A stretch of 64,000 nt of DNA, taken from NCBI RefSeq assembly GCF_014635285.1, contig NZ_BMCR01000009.1, positions 1-64,000 of the forward strand. Direction: 5' to 3'. The DNA comes from Stappia taiwanensis (GTDB taxonomy: Bacteria > Pseudomonadota > Alphaproteobacteria > Rhizobiales > Stappiaceae). The notes beneath the pieces were generated by a model that was not told where the DNA came from, made no database searches, and worked only from the letters and a program-made list of their open reading frames with translations. Below, in pieces: positions 40,026-48,216 of the stretch. The position numbers were made by a program, and so were the translations under genes. Within the stretch, counting starts at the first letter, position 1, and every line of letters begins with the position of its first letter.

Positions 40026-41033
40026 ATGGCGCGTGCGTATGATCCTTACAGCCTGTCCAGCCCCTGGGTCTATCTGATCCGGATGATGATCTTTCTGGCG
40101 GTGGTGGCGTTCGTTGCGCTGATCCTCTACCGCCAGATCGCCACCGCCTTCATGAGCAATCCCGGCCTCAACGGCCTGATCATCGCCACCGGCGTGATCG
40201 GCATCCTGCTGGCGATCCGCCAGGTGATCCGGCTGATGCCGGAGGTCGGCTGGGTCAATGGCTACCGGCTGGGCGATCCCGGGCTGGAGGTCCGCCGTCC
40301 GCCGGTTCTGCTGGCGCCGATGGCCACGCTGCTCGGCAATCGCGGCGGCGAGATGAGCCTGTCGCCGGTCACCATGCGCTCGATCCTCGATTCGATTGGC
40401 ATGCGCCTCGACGAAGCGCGCGAAATGGCGCGCTATCTCACCGGCCTTCTGGTGTTCCTCGGCCTGCTCGGCACTTTCTGGGGCCTGCTTCAGACCGTCG
40501 GGTCGGTCAACCTGACCATCCAGAGCCTCGACGTCGGCTCCGGCGACGCCAATGTGATCTTTGAAGATCTGAAGGCCGGCCTGGAAGCGCCGCTCTCCGG
40601 CATGGGCACGGCCTTTTCCTCCTCCCTGTTCGGCCTGACCGGATCCCTGGTGCTTGGGTTTCTCGACCTTCAGGCGGGACAGGCCCAGAACCGGTTCTAC
40701 AACGAGTTGGAAGACTGGCTCTCCACCCTGACCGACATCGAACCGGAAGAGTTCGGCGGCGGCGGGTATGGCGGCGTTTCCGAACTGCGGCTGGCCATCG
40801 ACGACCTGCGCAAGAGCGTCGCCGATACCGGCGGTGGCGGTGCCGGGCCCAATGCCGCGCTGGCAATGGCCAATCTCGCCGAAGGCATTCAGGGCCTGGT
40901 GCAGCATGTGCGCAGCGAACAGCAGATGATGCGGGACTGGGCCGACGACCAGTCGGAGCAGCAAAAGCGCATCGAAAAGCTGCTTGCCTCCATGTCCACC
41001 GCCTTCGACCGGATCAGGGACGAAACCCGATGA
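40026..41033 (+). CDS. MotA/TolQ/ExbB-family membrane protein of a stator-like pair
   Basis: This 335-residue inner-membrane protein has four hydrophobic segments (about 16-35, 48-66, 137-160, 196-214). The MotA_ExbB core lies at about 120-225, with LLGTFWGLLQTVGSV on the third helix and the Gly/Ala-rich fourth helix. The long loop between helices 2 and 3 and a hydrophilic C-terminal tail (about 226-335) are cytoplasmic by analogy. It is not TolQ, ExbB or flagellar MotA, since tolQ is elsewhere and no flagellar genes are near. Its stop lies 43 bases before the MotB/OmpA-like partner. Confidence 0.9.
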   Translation: MARAYDPYSLSSPWVYLIRMMIFLAVVAFVALILYRQIATAFMSNPGLNGLIIATGVIGILLAIRQVIRLMPEVGWVNGYRLGDPGLEVRRPPVLLAPMATLLGNRGGEMSLSPVTMRSILDSIGMRLDEAREMARYLTGLLVFLGLLGTFWGLLQTVGSVNLTIQSLDVGSGDANVIFEDLKAGLEAPLSGMGTAFSSSLFGLTGSLVLGFLDLQAGQAQNRFYNELEDWLSTLTDIEPEEFGGGGYGGVSELRLAIDDLRKSVADTGGGGAGPNAALAMANLAEGIQGLVQHVRSEQQMMRDWADDQSEQQKRIEKLLASMSTAFDRIRDETR

Positions 41034-41076
41034 TCCGCCGCCCATTCACCCCCGCAGCCCGGAAGGCGGTCTAGCC

Positions 41077-42108
41077 ATGGCCGGAACGCGGCTGCGCCGG
41101 CGGGATGCCCGCACCGATTATTGGCCCGGCTTCGTCGATGCGATGGCCGCGCTGCTGCTGGTCATCATCTTCCTGCTGACGATTTTCGTGCTGGCGCAGT
41201 TCTTTCTCGGCCAGCAGCTGTCCGGTCGCGACACGGTTCTCAATCGCCTCAACGCCCAGATCAGCGAGCTGACCGAGTTGCTGGCGCTGGAGCGGGCCGG
41301 AACCCGCGATCTTCAGGACACAATCGCCACCCTGACCGCCAATCTCGGCGATGCGGAGGCCGAACGCGAGCGGCTCGCCGGCCTGCTCGCCGCTTCCTCG
41401 TCCAGAGCCAGCGAGACCAGCGGCGCGCTGGCCGCCCTTGAAAGCAGCCTCGATGACGAGCGGCGCATCTCCCAGCGCGCCCTGTCACAGGTCGAATTGC
41501 TGAACCAGCAGATCGCCGCCTTGCGCCGACAGATCGGCGCGCTGGAAGACGCGCTCGACGCCTCGGAAAACCGAGACCGGGAGAGCCAGGCGAAGATCGC
41601 CGACCTCGGACGACGGCTCAATGTCGCTCTTGCCCAGCGGGTGCAGGAGCTGTCCCGCTACCGCTCCGACTTCTTCGGCCGGCTGCGCGAGATCCTGTCC
41701 CAACGCTCCGATATCCGCGTCGTCGGCGACCGCTTCGTGTTTCAGTCCGAAGTGCTGTTCTCCTCCGGCGCGGACACCATCAACCCGGAAGGTGAGGCCG
41801 AACTGGACAAGCTCGCTGAGGCGATCAAGGAACTGGCGGTACAGATCCCGGCGGAAATCAACTGGGTGCTCAGGGTCGACGGCCACACCGATGCCCAGCC
41901 GCTTTCCGGAACGGGCCGTTTTCGCAACAACTGGGAGCTGTCCGCCGCCCGCGCCATTTCCGTTGTGCGCTACCTGATCAGCCAGGGCGTCGATCCGGAA
42001 CGCCTGGTGGCCGCCGGCTTCGGCGAATACCAGCCGCTGGAGTCCGGCGACGACCCGCAGGCGCTGGCCCGCAACCGGCGCATCGAGCTGAAACTCACCG
42101 AGCGATAA
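41077..42108 (+). CDS. MotB/OmpA-like protein with long coiled coil, partner of a stator-like pair
   Basis: This 343-residue protein has a basic N-terminus and one membrane helix. DYWPGFVDAMAALLLVIIF places an acidic Asp21 at the same spot as the proton-carrying Asp of MotB/TolR. A long periplasmic coiled coil follows (about 50-195, Leu/Ala/Glu/Arg heptads). A C-terminal OmpA-type peptidoglycan-binding domain has VDGHTDAQPLSG and NNWELSAARA. GGAAGG lies 12 bases before the ATG; the frame upstream to 40984 overlaps the MotA-like gene and is not credible. The architecture is close to that of MotB or ZorB, but without other defence genes nearby. Confidence 0.92.
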   Translation: MAGTRLRRRDARTDYWPGFVDAMAALLLVIIFLLTIFVLAQFFLGQQLSGRDTVLNRLNAQISELTELLALERAGTRDLQDTIATLTANLGDAEAERERLAGLLAASSSRASETSGALAALESSLDDERRISQRALSQVELLNQQIAALRRQIGALEDALDASENRDRESQAKIADLGRRLNVALAQRVQELSRYRSDFFGRLREILSQRSDIRVVGDRFVFQSEVLFSSGADTINPEGEAELDKLAEAIKELAVQIPAEINWVLRVDGHTDAQPLSGTGRFRNNWELSAARAISVVRYLISQGVDPERLVAAGFGEYQPLESGDDPQALARNRRIELKLTER

Positions 42109-42128
42109 GCCCCACGCGACGGCCCATG

Positions 42129-42159
42129 AAAAACCGCCCGGCGCAGGTGCCCCGGGCGG
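42129..42159 (-). terminator. Terminator of trcR
   Basis: CCGCCCGG (42134-42141) pairs with CCGGGCGG (42152-42159). On the minus strand T5 follows, 37 bases after the trcR stop. It may also slow plus-strand read-through from the stator-like pair. Confidence 0.8.
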
Positions 42160-42195
42160 CTGTATCCTAGAATTCGTCAACGACAAGAGCCGGGA

Positions 42196-42924
42196 TCAAT
42201 CCTCGTCCTGATCCTTGTCGGCGGAAGCATTTTTCATCGAATTCAGCTTGGCGAACACCGCCTCGGCATCGATTTCCTCGTCTTCCGGCTGGCTCGACGG
42301 AGCGGGGCGGGCAAAAGCCGCGGCCATCGCGTCTTCCGATGTCGTCTCGTCCACCGGCAGCAGGGTCTCCTCGACCATCTCGCCCTCGGGCCGTGGTGGG
42401 GCGTTCTTCGCCGCCTTTTCCACTTCCATGTCGAGTTCGATCTGGCTGCAGAGGCCGAGCGTCACCGGATCCATCGGCGTCAGGTTGGCCGAGTTCCAGT
42501 GGGTGCGCTCGCGGATCGCCTCGATCGTCGGCTTGGTCGTGCCGACCAGCCGCATGATCTGCGCATCCTTCAGCTCCGGATGGTTGCGCACCAGCCACAG
42601 GATCGCGTTCGGCCGGTCCTGCCGCCGCGAGACCGGCGTGTAGCGCGGGCCGCGCCGCTTGGCCTCCGGAACCCGGGTCTTGGCTTCCTGCAGCTTGAGC
42701 CGGTAGCCGCTGTCGCGCTGCGCCTTTTCGATTTCCTCGCGGCTGAGCTGTCCGCTCATCACCGGATCAAGGCCTTTGATTCCCTGAGCCGCCTCGCCGT
42801 CTGCGATCGCCTTCACCTCAAGCGGGTGAAGTTTGCAGAAATCGGCAATCTGCTCGAAGCTCAGCGCAGTATTGTCCACGAGCCAGACAGCCGTTGCCTT
42901 GGGCATCAAGGGAGGGCTTGCCAT
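42196..42924 (-). CDS. trcR: Cell cycle transcriptional regulator TrcR (DUF1013)
   Basis: This 242-residue protein matches DUF1013, a family found almost only in Alphaproteobacteria and named TrcR for cell-cycle transcription control. It has two helix-turn-helix-like segments: LSFEQIADFCKLHPLEVKAI near the start, and LKDAQIMRLVGTTKPTIEAI around residue 130. A basic linker lies between them and a long acidic C-terminal tail follows. The ATG at 42924 has a perfect AGGAGG 8 bases upstream. DNA binding is inferred from the family. Confidence 0.9.
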   Translation of the reverse strand: MASPPLMPKATAVWLVDNTALSFEQIADFCKLHPLEVKAIADGEAAQGIKGLDPVMSGQLSREEIEKAQRDSGYRLKLQEAKTRVPEAKRRGPRYTPVSRRQDRPNAILWLVRNHPELKDAQIMRLVGTTKPTIEAIRERTHWNSANLTPMDPVTLGLCSQIELDMEVEKAAKNAPPRPEGEMVEETLLPVDETTSEDAMAAAFARPAPSSQPEDEEIDAEAVFAKLNSMKNASADKDQDED

Positions 42925-43147
42925 GTATAAAATCCTCCTGTCTGCTCCGCCGGGATCCACGCCATTCGCGCAGGAGCCAGCCAAGCCGAAGTCTGTCGCA
43001 TTTAAGGGGAAGTGCCAAGCTTATACGCCCTTCCCGGCTTGAAATCAAACACCGATCGCAACGGGCCGCGCCCCAGGGTCACATCCCGCTTCCGCAGGGA
43101 AGAATTTGCCATTCCCCTGCGGCAGCGAGCGCCCGCGCGCGAGCGGC

Positions 43148-44155
43148 TCAGGCCTCGGCGACCTCAAGCACGATCTTGCCGATATGGCCGGAGCTTTCCA
43201 TGCGCGCATGTGCCTTGGCCGCCTCAGACAGACGAAAGGTGGAATCCATCACCGGCCGCACCTGGCCCGCCTCGATCAGCGGCCAGACCTTTTGCCGGAG
43301 CGCGCTGGCAATCGCCGCCTTGAAGCCCGCATCGCGCGCCCGCAAGGTGGAGCCGGTGTGGACCAGCCGCTTCATCATCAGGCGGGAGAAATTGACCTGT
43401 TCGGCAACGCCGTTCAACGTGGCGATCTGGCAAATCCGCCCCTCAACCGCAGCCACCTTCCAGTTCCGCTCCACATAGTCGCCGCCGACCATGTCGAGAA
43501 TGACATGGATACCGCTCCCCGCCGTCAGGTTCTGGATCTCGGTCACGAAATCGGTGGTGTTGTAGTTGATCACATGATCGGCGCCGAGCGCGCGCGCGGC
43601 CTCCGCCTTCTCCGGCGAACCGACCGTGGTGAACACTTCGGCGCCGAAGGCCTTGGCAAGCTGGATCGCCGTCGTGCCGATGCCCGAGGTGCCGCCATGC
43701 ACCAGGAAGCGCTCACCAGCGACGAGCCGCACCCGGTCGAACACGTTGCTCCAGACGGTGAAGAAGGTCTCCGGAAGGGCCGCCGCCTCGACCATCGACA
43801 GACCGGCGGGCACCGGCAGAACCGATCCTTCAGGGGCCGCGCAATACTCCGCGTAGCCGCCGCCGGGCACCAGGGCGCAGACCCGATCGCCGACCGCATG
43901 GCCCGACACGCCATGGCCGAGCGCGACGATCTCGCCGGCGATCTCGAGCCCCGGAATATCCGTCACCCCCGGGGGCGGCGGATAATGGCCCATCCGCTGG
44001 ATCACATCCGGCCGGTTGACCCCGGCGGCGATGACGCGAATCAGAACCTCGCCCTCGGCAGGCGCCGGCACCGGCCGCTGCTGCGGCGCCAGCACATCCG
44101 GTCCCCCGGGCGTCTCGTAGCCAATCGCGGTCATCATGCGCGGTGTGTCGGTCAT
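43148..44155 (-). CDS. NAD(P)H quinone oxidoreductase, zeta-crystallin/PIG3 type
   Basis: This 335-residue medium-chain dehydrogenase lacks the zinc ligands of alcohol dehydrogenases. The catalytic fold starts with MMTAIGYETPGGPDVL. The Rossmann motif is VHGGTSGIGTTAIQLAKAFG. The family reduces quinones or enals with NADPH in one-electron or two-electron steps. GGGAG is 7 bases before the ATG. It is divergent from the DUF1192 gene. Confidence 0.92.
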   Translation of the reverse strand: MTDTPRMMTAIGYETPGGPDVLAPQQRPVPAPAEGEVLIRVIAAGVNRPDVIQRMGHYPPPPGVTDIPGLEIAGEIVALGHGVSGHAVGDRVCALVPGGGYAEYCAAPEGSVLPVPAGLSMVEAAALPETFFTVWSNVFDRVRLVAGERFLVHGGTSGIGTTAIQLAKAFGAEVFTTVGSPEKAEAARALGADHVINYNTTDFVTEIQNLTAGSGIHVILDMVGGDYVERNWKVAAVEGRICQIATLNGVAEQVNFSRLMMKRLVHTGSTLRARDAGFKAAIASALRQKVWPLIEAGQVRPVMDSTFRLSEAAKAHARMESSGHIGKIVLEVAEA

Positions 44156-44295
44156 CGAATTCTCCCAAAGGTCAGGCTGACTGCATCGTCTCCCGGTTTA
44201 AGCGCTTGCCCCGACGATGACAATTGACCGTACCGGGCCGTAGCTGACATTCTCGCTGCCAAGAGGAATGACCAAGGAAGGCACTGGAGCGCACC

Positions 44296-44502
44296 ATGGC
44301 GGCACAGGACGACGACATTTTTCCGGCCCGTTCCACCGGCGACCTTCCGCTCGGCGGCGATCTCTCCCGGCTGTCGGAGGATGAGCTGAAGGAGCGGATC
44401 GACACCCTCACGGCGGAGATCGCCCGGGTCGAAGCGGCGCTGGCATCGCGCGGCGGCGTGCGAGCGGCAGCGGATGCGATGTTTCGCAAGAAAGACAACT
44501 GA
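44296..44502 (+). CDS. DUF1192 small protein
   Basis: This 68-residue protein fits the alphaproteobacterial DUF1192 family. The first 25 residues are polar (DDDIFPARSTGDLPLGGDLS). A short amphipathic coil follows (LSEDELKERIDTLTAEIARVEAAL), then a basic tail ending KKDN. GGAG lies 7 bases upstream. Function is unknown. The position upstream of rcdA is often seen in rhizobial genomes. Confidence 0.88.
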   Translation: MAAQDDDIFPARSTGDLPLGGDLSRLSEDELKERIDTLTAEIARVEAALASRGGVRAAADAMFRKKDN

Positions 44503-44611
44503 CACTTGCTCGGAATTTACTGCATGAATTTCTTGAAACGACAGAGGGTGACCCAAAACAGGTCATTCAAATTTTATTAATTTACTATTTGTTAAGCTTT
44601 CTAATTCATAA

Positions 44612-44713
44612 CTGTGGGTATCCAGTCATCTGGATTTCGAGTGGCTCCTGTCCACTCTGTTTGACGCCTCCCTGTTAATGACTTCGAGCCGCGTTCGTCG
44701 CGGCTCTTTTTTT
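44612..44713 (+). ncRNA. Candidate small RNA with C/U-rich loops
   Basis: Three stem-loops follow an AT-rich stretch: ATCCAG/CTGGAT (44620-44635), GAGTGG/CCACTC (44639-44657) with loop CTCCTGT, and GAGCCGCG/CGCGGCTC (44686-44706) followed by T7. Between the second and third lies single-stranded CCTCCCTG (44668-44673 region). The last is a textbook terminator, but it lies 184 bases past DUF1192 and no gene precedes it directly. The CTCC/CCTCC stretches could pair with Shine-Dalgarno sequences, as in several alphaproteobacterial trans-acting RNAs. The 5' end is estimated. Confidence 0.55.
44686..44713 (+). terminator. Intrinsic terminator between DUF1192 and rcdA
   Basis: GAGCCGCG (44686-44693), loop TTCGT, CGCGGCTC (44699-44706), then T7 (44707-44713). 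It is the 3' end of the candidate small RNA or of the DUF1192 transcript. Confidence 0.92.
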
Positions 44714-44920
44714 GTGCTCCGCTTCGGTGTATTCCGGAGGGAAGACAGAATACCAGGGCGCCCTTTTGGCACGGCGCTTGCGTGGCTGCCGTCGACGCAA
44801 TCGCAGACGGCTCAAATCGGGACACTCCTGCCTCGACGCCCCCAAAAGGGGCAAGACATCCGAGGCAACCCAACCCGGTCACCATGCGCCGCAACAACGC
44901 CCAGAAGGAGGCAGAGGCCG

Positions 44921-45463
44921 ATGACAACCCCGTTCTCGCCAACACCGAGCAATCGCACCATCGACTTCGCTGGTCGCCTCGCCAATTCGGACATGTTCGA
45001 CGCGCTGTTTCACGATGGCATGGCCCTGGTGGAGGAAACCGCCGCCTATCTGGACGGTGACGGCCGGGTGGAATCGAAATCCCTGCCCCGCGCCCCGTCG
45101 CTGGCCTATGCAACCGAATCCATGCGGCTGACCACCCGGCTGATGCAGATGGCCTCCTGGCTTTTGCTGCAACGCGCTGTCAACGAAGGCGAAATGTCGC
45201 CCGAGCAAGCCGGAAACGAGAAGAACAAGGTACGGCTCGACACCCTGTCCTCGACCCGTGACGGCACCGGCTGGGATCAGCTTCCCGAGCGCCTGCGCAG
45301 CCTGATCGACCGGTCGGTGCGGCTTCAGGAGCGGGTGCTTCATCTCGACCGGATGATCCACGAGAGCGACCGCGACGACATGCAGATGCCCGCCGGCGGC
45401 AACCCGGTCGCGGCTCAGCTCAGCGCCCTCAGCGCCGCTTTCGGCTCAGGCAACCTGTCCTGA
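44921..45463 (+). CDS. rcdA: RcdA-like protease adaptor (DUF1465)
   Basis: DUF1465 contains RcdA of Caulobacter, an adaptor that works with CpdR and ClpXP to degrade CtrA and other cell-cycle proteins. The 180-residue protein is helical, with the family region FDALFHDGMALVEETAAYLDG and LTTRLMQMASWLLLQRAV, and a disordered tail. GGAGG lies upstream of the ATG at 44921; the longer frame from 44678 crosses the terminator and is not used. It ends at the terminator shared with rpmE. Confidence 0.9.
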   Translation: MTTPFSPTPSNRTIDFAGRLANSDMFDALFHDGMALVEETAAYLDGDGRVESKSLPRAPSLAYATESMRLTTRLMQMASWLLLQRAVNEGEMSPEQAGNEKNKVRLDTLSSTRDGTGWDQLPERLRSLIDRSVRLQERVLHLDRMIHESDRDDMQMPAGGNPVAAQLSALSAAFGSGNLS

Positions 45464-45520
45464 CCCCCTCTCCCGGTTCCGGCGCGGCCCCGCCGCGCCA
45501 GAGAGCAACAACCAGACACG

Positions 45521-45553
45521 AAAAAACCCCGGCCGATGCGACCGGGGTTTTTT
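45521..45553. terminator. Bidirectional terminator between rcdA and rpmE
   Basis: AAAAAACCCCGG (45521-45532) pairs perfectly over 12 bp with CCGGGGTTTTTT (45542-45553). It serves the convergent rcdA and rpmE genes. Confidence 0.93.
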
Positions 45554-45578
45554 CATTTTGAAACGCTGTGGTCCCGGA

Positions 45579-45803
45579 TCAGTTGCCGAGGAAGCCAGCG
45601 TACTTGTTCTTGAAGCGCGAGACGCGGCCGCCACGATCCATCAGCTGACGGTCGCCGCCGGTCCAGGCCGGATGCGTCCGCGGATCAATGTCGAGCTGGA
45701 GCGAGTCGCCGTCCGCGCCATAGGTGGAGCGGGTGAAGAATTCGCTGCCGTCCGTCATCACCACCTTGATGGTGTGGTAATCGGGATGAATGTCTTTTTT
45801 CAT
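45579..45803 (-). CDS. rpmE: Ribosomal protein L31
   Basis: This 74-residue large-subunit protein starts [19 protein letters not shown] and ends with [15 protein letters not shown]. It has no cysteines, so it is a zinc-independent L31 of the type usual in this clade. GGGGA precedes the ATG at 45803; the open frame upstream to 46109 is shadow. A promoter candidate lies about 200 bases upstream. Confidence 0.96.
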   Translation of the reverse strand: MKKDIHPDYHTIKVVMTDGSEFFTRSTYGADGDSLQLDIDPRTHPAWTGGDRQLMDRGGRVSRFKNKYAGFLGN

Positions 45804-46259
45804 CGTCTGTCCCCGTGCCTGCGGCGAACACCGGCCCTGGGGAGGCGCGGCGCTTGTGGTTGCTGTCTTGCGTCTGTCACGGCACCGATGCCGCATATCC
45901 CGGACAAGCACCGAAACGGCGCCGAAAGGTCGAGGATTGCGGTGGATGCACTGTCCGACGGGTCCCGCGTCCGCCAGATGCGGAGCGCGACCCAAAACCT
46001 TCAGGCGCGAGGCTATAGCGGAAATGCACCGGCAAGACAAGAGCCAGCGTGCCTGCACCGTGCCTCCCCCGACCGGAAACCGGCAATCATCATCCGAACG
46101 TCGGGGCAACGAGCCCCGATTGCCGTTGGGGGTGCGCCCGATTGTCCCTGCCGCACGATTGGCGCCAACGCACGGAACCGGCTATGGTCCGGCGGAAAAC
46201 GATCCGCGCCACCCGCCCGGCGCTGCTCACCAGGCTGACCAGGAACGGAAAGAGACAGA
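45804..46259. other. Divergent region between rpmE and the ABC exporter
   Basis: This 456-base gap contains a good minus-strand promoter (46012-46040) and therefore an rpmE leader of about 200 bases. The promoter of the ABC gene should be in the right half, but I see no clear match. No gene is recognised. Confidence 0.5.
46012..46040 (-). promoter_or_regulatory. Promoter of rpmE
   Basis: TTGTCT (46040-46035) and TATAGC (46017-46012) are separated by exactly 17 bases on the minus strand. The predicted start is near 46005, about 200 bases before the rpmE ATG. Confidence 0.6.
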
Positions 46260-48107
46260 GTGTCCCGCTACGGTTCAACATCCTCGCCCGAACGCTCGGG
46301 AAACCGCGACATCCGCCCTCTCGGGGCGTTGCTGCCCTATCTCGCCCGCTACAAGGGCCGCGTCCTGCTGGCGCTCTTGGCGCTTGTTGGCGCCGCCGTG
46401 ACGACGCTGGTCCTGCCGGTCGCCATCCGTCGCATGATCGACTTCGGCTTCGGTGCCGACGATCCGGCCCTGATCAACAGCTACTTCACCGTGCTGATCG
46501 CCGTGGTCGCCTGTCTCGCCGGGTTCAGCGCTCTGCGCTATTTCCTCGTTACCTCGCTCGGCGAACGGATCGTCGCCGATATCCGCGCCGACGTCTTCGC
46601 CCATCTGGTGCACCTGTCGCCGGCCTATTTTGACAGCGCCAAATCCGGCGAGATGGTCTCCCGGCTGACAGCCGATGCGACCCAGGTCAAATCCGCCGTC
46701 GGCGCCAGCGCCTCCATCGCCATGCGCAATCTGGTGATGTTCCTCGGCGCCTCCGCCATGATGGTGGTCACCAGCCCGCGCCTGTCCCTGTTCGTCCTCG
46801 CCGCGATCCCGGTGATCGTGCTGCCGCTGATCGCCTTCGGCCGCTCCGTGCGCCGCCGGTCGCGCAAGGCACAGGACACGTTGGCCGACGCCTCCGCCTA
46901 TGCCTCGGAGGCCATCGGCGCGGTCCGCACTCTTCAGGCCTTCACCAACGAGAAGCTCGCTGGAAACCGCTTCGCCGCCTCCGTGGAAGAGGCCTTCCGC
47001 GCCGCCAGGACTGCGATTCTTGCGCGGGCGCTGCTCACCGCCTTCGCCATCTTCGTGATCGCCTCCAGCGTCGTCACCGTGCTCTGGGTCGGCGCCAGCG
47101 ACGTCTTCACCGGACGCATTTCCGCCGGCGAGCTCGGGCAGTTCCTGCTTTATTCGATCTTCGCCGCAGGCGCGCTCGGCGAGCTCAGCCAGGTCTGGGG
47201 CGAGATTTCCCTGGCCGCCGGCGCCGCCGAGCGGCTGGCCGAACTCTTGCGGATCGAGCCGGAAATCTCCGCTCCGGAAAACCCTGTCGCCCTGCCCGCA
47301 CGGATCAGCGGCAGCGTTCGCTTCGACAAGGTGTCCTTCTCCTACGCCAAGGGCAGCGACGTGCCAGTGGTCAATGGCATCGACCTCGATATCGCGCCGG
47401 GAGAAACCGTAGCGGTCGTCGGCCCGTCCGGCGCCGGCAAGTCGACCCTGTTCCATCTGCTGATGCGCTTTTACGACCCCAGCGAAGGCGCCATCCTGAT
47501 CGACGGCATGGACCTCAGGACCTGCGATCCGCGCGACATTCGCGGACACATGGCGCTGGTGCCGCAGGACACGGTTGTCTTCGGCACCACCGTTCTGGAG
47601 AACATCGCCTTCGGGCGCCCGGACGCCACCCCCGAGGAGATTCGCCGGGCCGCCGAACTGGCGCTTGCCGACGAATTCATCCGCGCCCTGCCGCAGGGCT
47701 ATGACACGGAGATCGGCGAGCGCGGCGTCACCCTGTCCGGCGGCCAGCGCCAACGCATCGCCATTGCCCGGGCGATCCTCAAGGATGCGCCGCTGCTGCT
47801 GCTCGACGAGGCCACCAGCGCGCTGGACGCGGAAAGCGAGACCGTGGTGCAGCAGGCGCTGGAACGGCTGATGGAACAGCGCACGACGCTGGTGATCGCC
47901 CACCGGCTCGCCACCATCCTGAAATCGGACCGCATCATCGTCATGGACGGCGGCAAGATCGTCGAAACCGGCACCCACAGCGATCTGGTGGCCCGCGGCG
48001 GGCTCTATGCCAAGCTGGCGAAGCTGCAATTCGAAACCGGCGCCCAGGCGTTTTCTGCGGCTTCCGAGGCCTCGGCCCCGCTCGCCGAAAGCGCCGCCGG
48101 CGAATAG
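46260..48107 (+). CDS. ABC exporter, MsbA-like half transporter
   Basis: This 615-residue homodimer-type exporter has a six-helix membrane domain (about 33-320) and a C-terminal ATPase domain (about 340-595). The latter shows Walker A GPSGAGKST, Q-loop MALVPQDTVVFG, signature LSGGQRQR, Walker B LLLLDEATSALDAES and the switch His in AHRLAT. Lipid or drug export is typical of the family; the substrate is unknown. It begins with GTG at 46260, with GGAAAGAG upstream. A bidirectional terminator follows. Confidence 0.95.
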   Translation: MSRYGSTSSPERSGNRDIRPLGALLPYLARYKGRVLLALLALVGAAVTTLVLPVAIRRMIDFGFGADDPALINSYFTVLIAVVACLAGFSALRYFLVTSLGERIVADIRADVFAHLVHLSPAYFDSAKSGEMVSRLTADATQVKSAVGASASIAMRNLVMFLGASAMMVVTSPRLSLFVLAAIPVIVLPLIAFGRSVRRRSRKAQDTLADASAYASEAIGAVRTLQAFTNEKLAGNRFAASVEEAFRAARTAILARALLTAFAIFVIASSVVTVLWVGASDVFTGRISAGELGQFLLYSIFAAGALGELSQVWGEISLAAGAAERLAELLRIEPEISAPENPVALPARISGSVRFDKVSFSYAKGSDVPVVNGIDLDIAPGETVAVVGPSGAGKSTLFHLLMRFYDPSEGAILIDGMDLRTCDPRDIRGHMALVPQDTVVFGTTVLENIAFGRPDATPEEIRRAAELALADEFIRALPQGYDTEIGERGVTLSGGQRQRIAIARAILKDAPLLLLDEATSALDAESETVVQQALERLMEQRTTLVIAHRLATILKSDRIIVMDGGKIVETGTHSDLVARGGLYAKLAKLQFETGAQAFSAASEASAPLAESAAGE

Positions 48108-48135
48108 GCCGCGCCGCGAGGCGCCAGCGCCAACG

Positions 48136-48169
48136 AAAAGGGCCGGGGAATCGCTTCCCCGGCCCTTTT
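48136..48169. terminator. Bidirectional terminator
   Basis: A perfect 15-bp stem, AAAAGGGCCGGGGAA (48136-48150) with its complement at 48155-48169, loop TCGC. It separates the convergent ABC exporter and SDR genes. Confidence 0.95.
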
Positions 48170-48216
48170 GTTTGTCTGAAGACCGACCGGCCCAACGGCC
48201 GGTCAGGGCAGCCCCC

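Noticed and set aside
40026-42108. Zorya defence system (ZorA/ZorB)
   Set aside because: The two proteins share the stator architecture, but no ZorC, ZorD or ZorE gene follows. The neighbours are housekeeping genes with no sign of a defence island.
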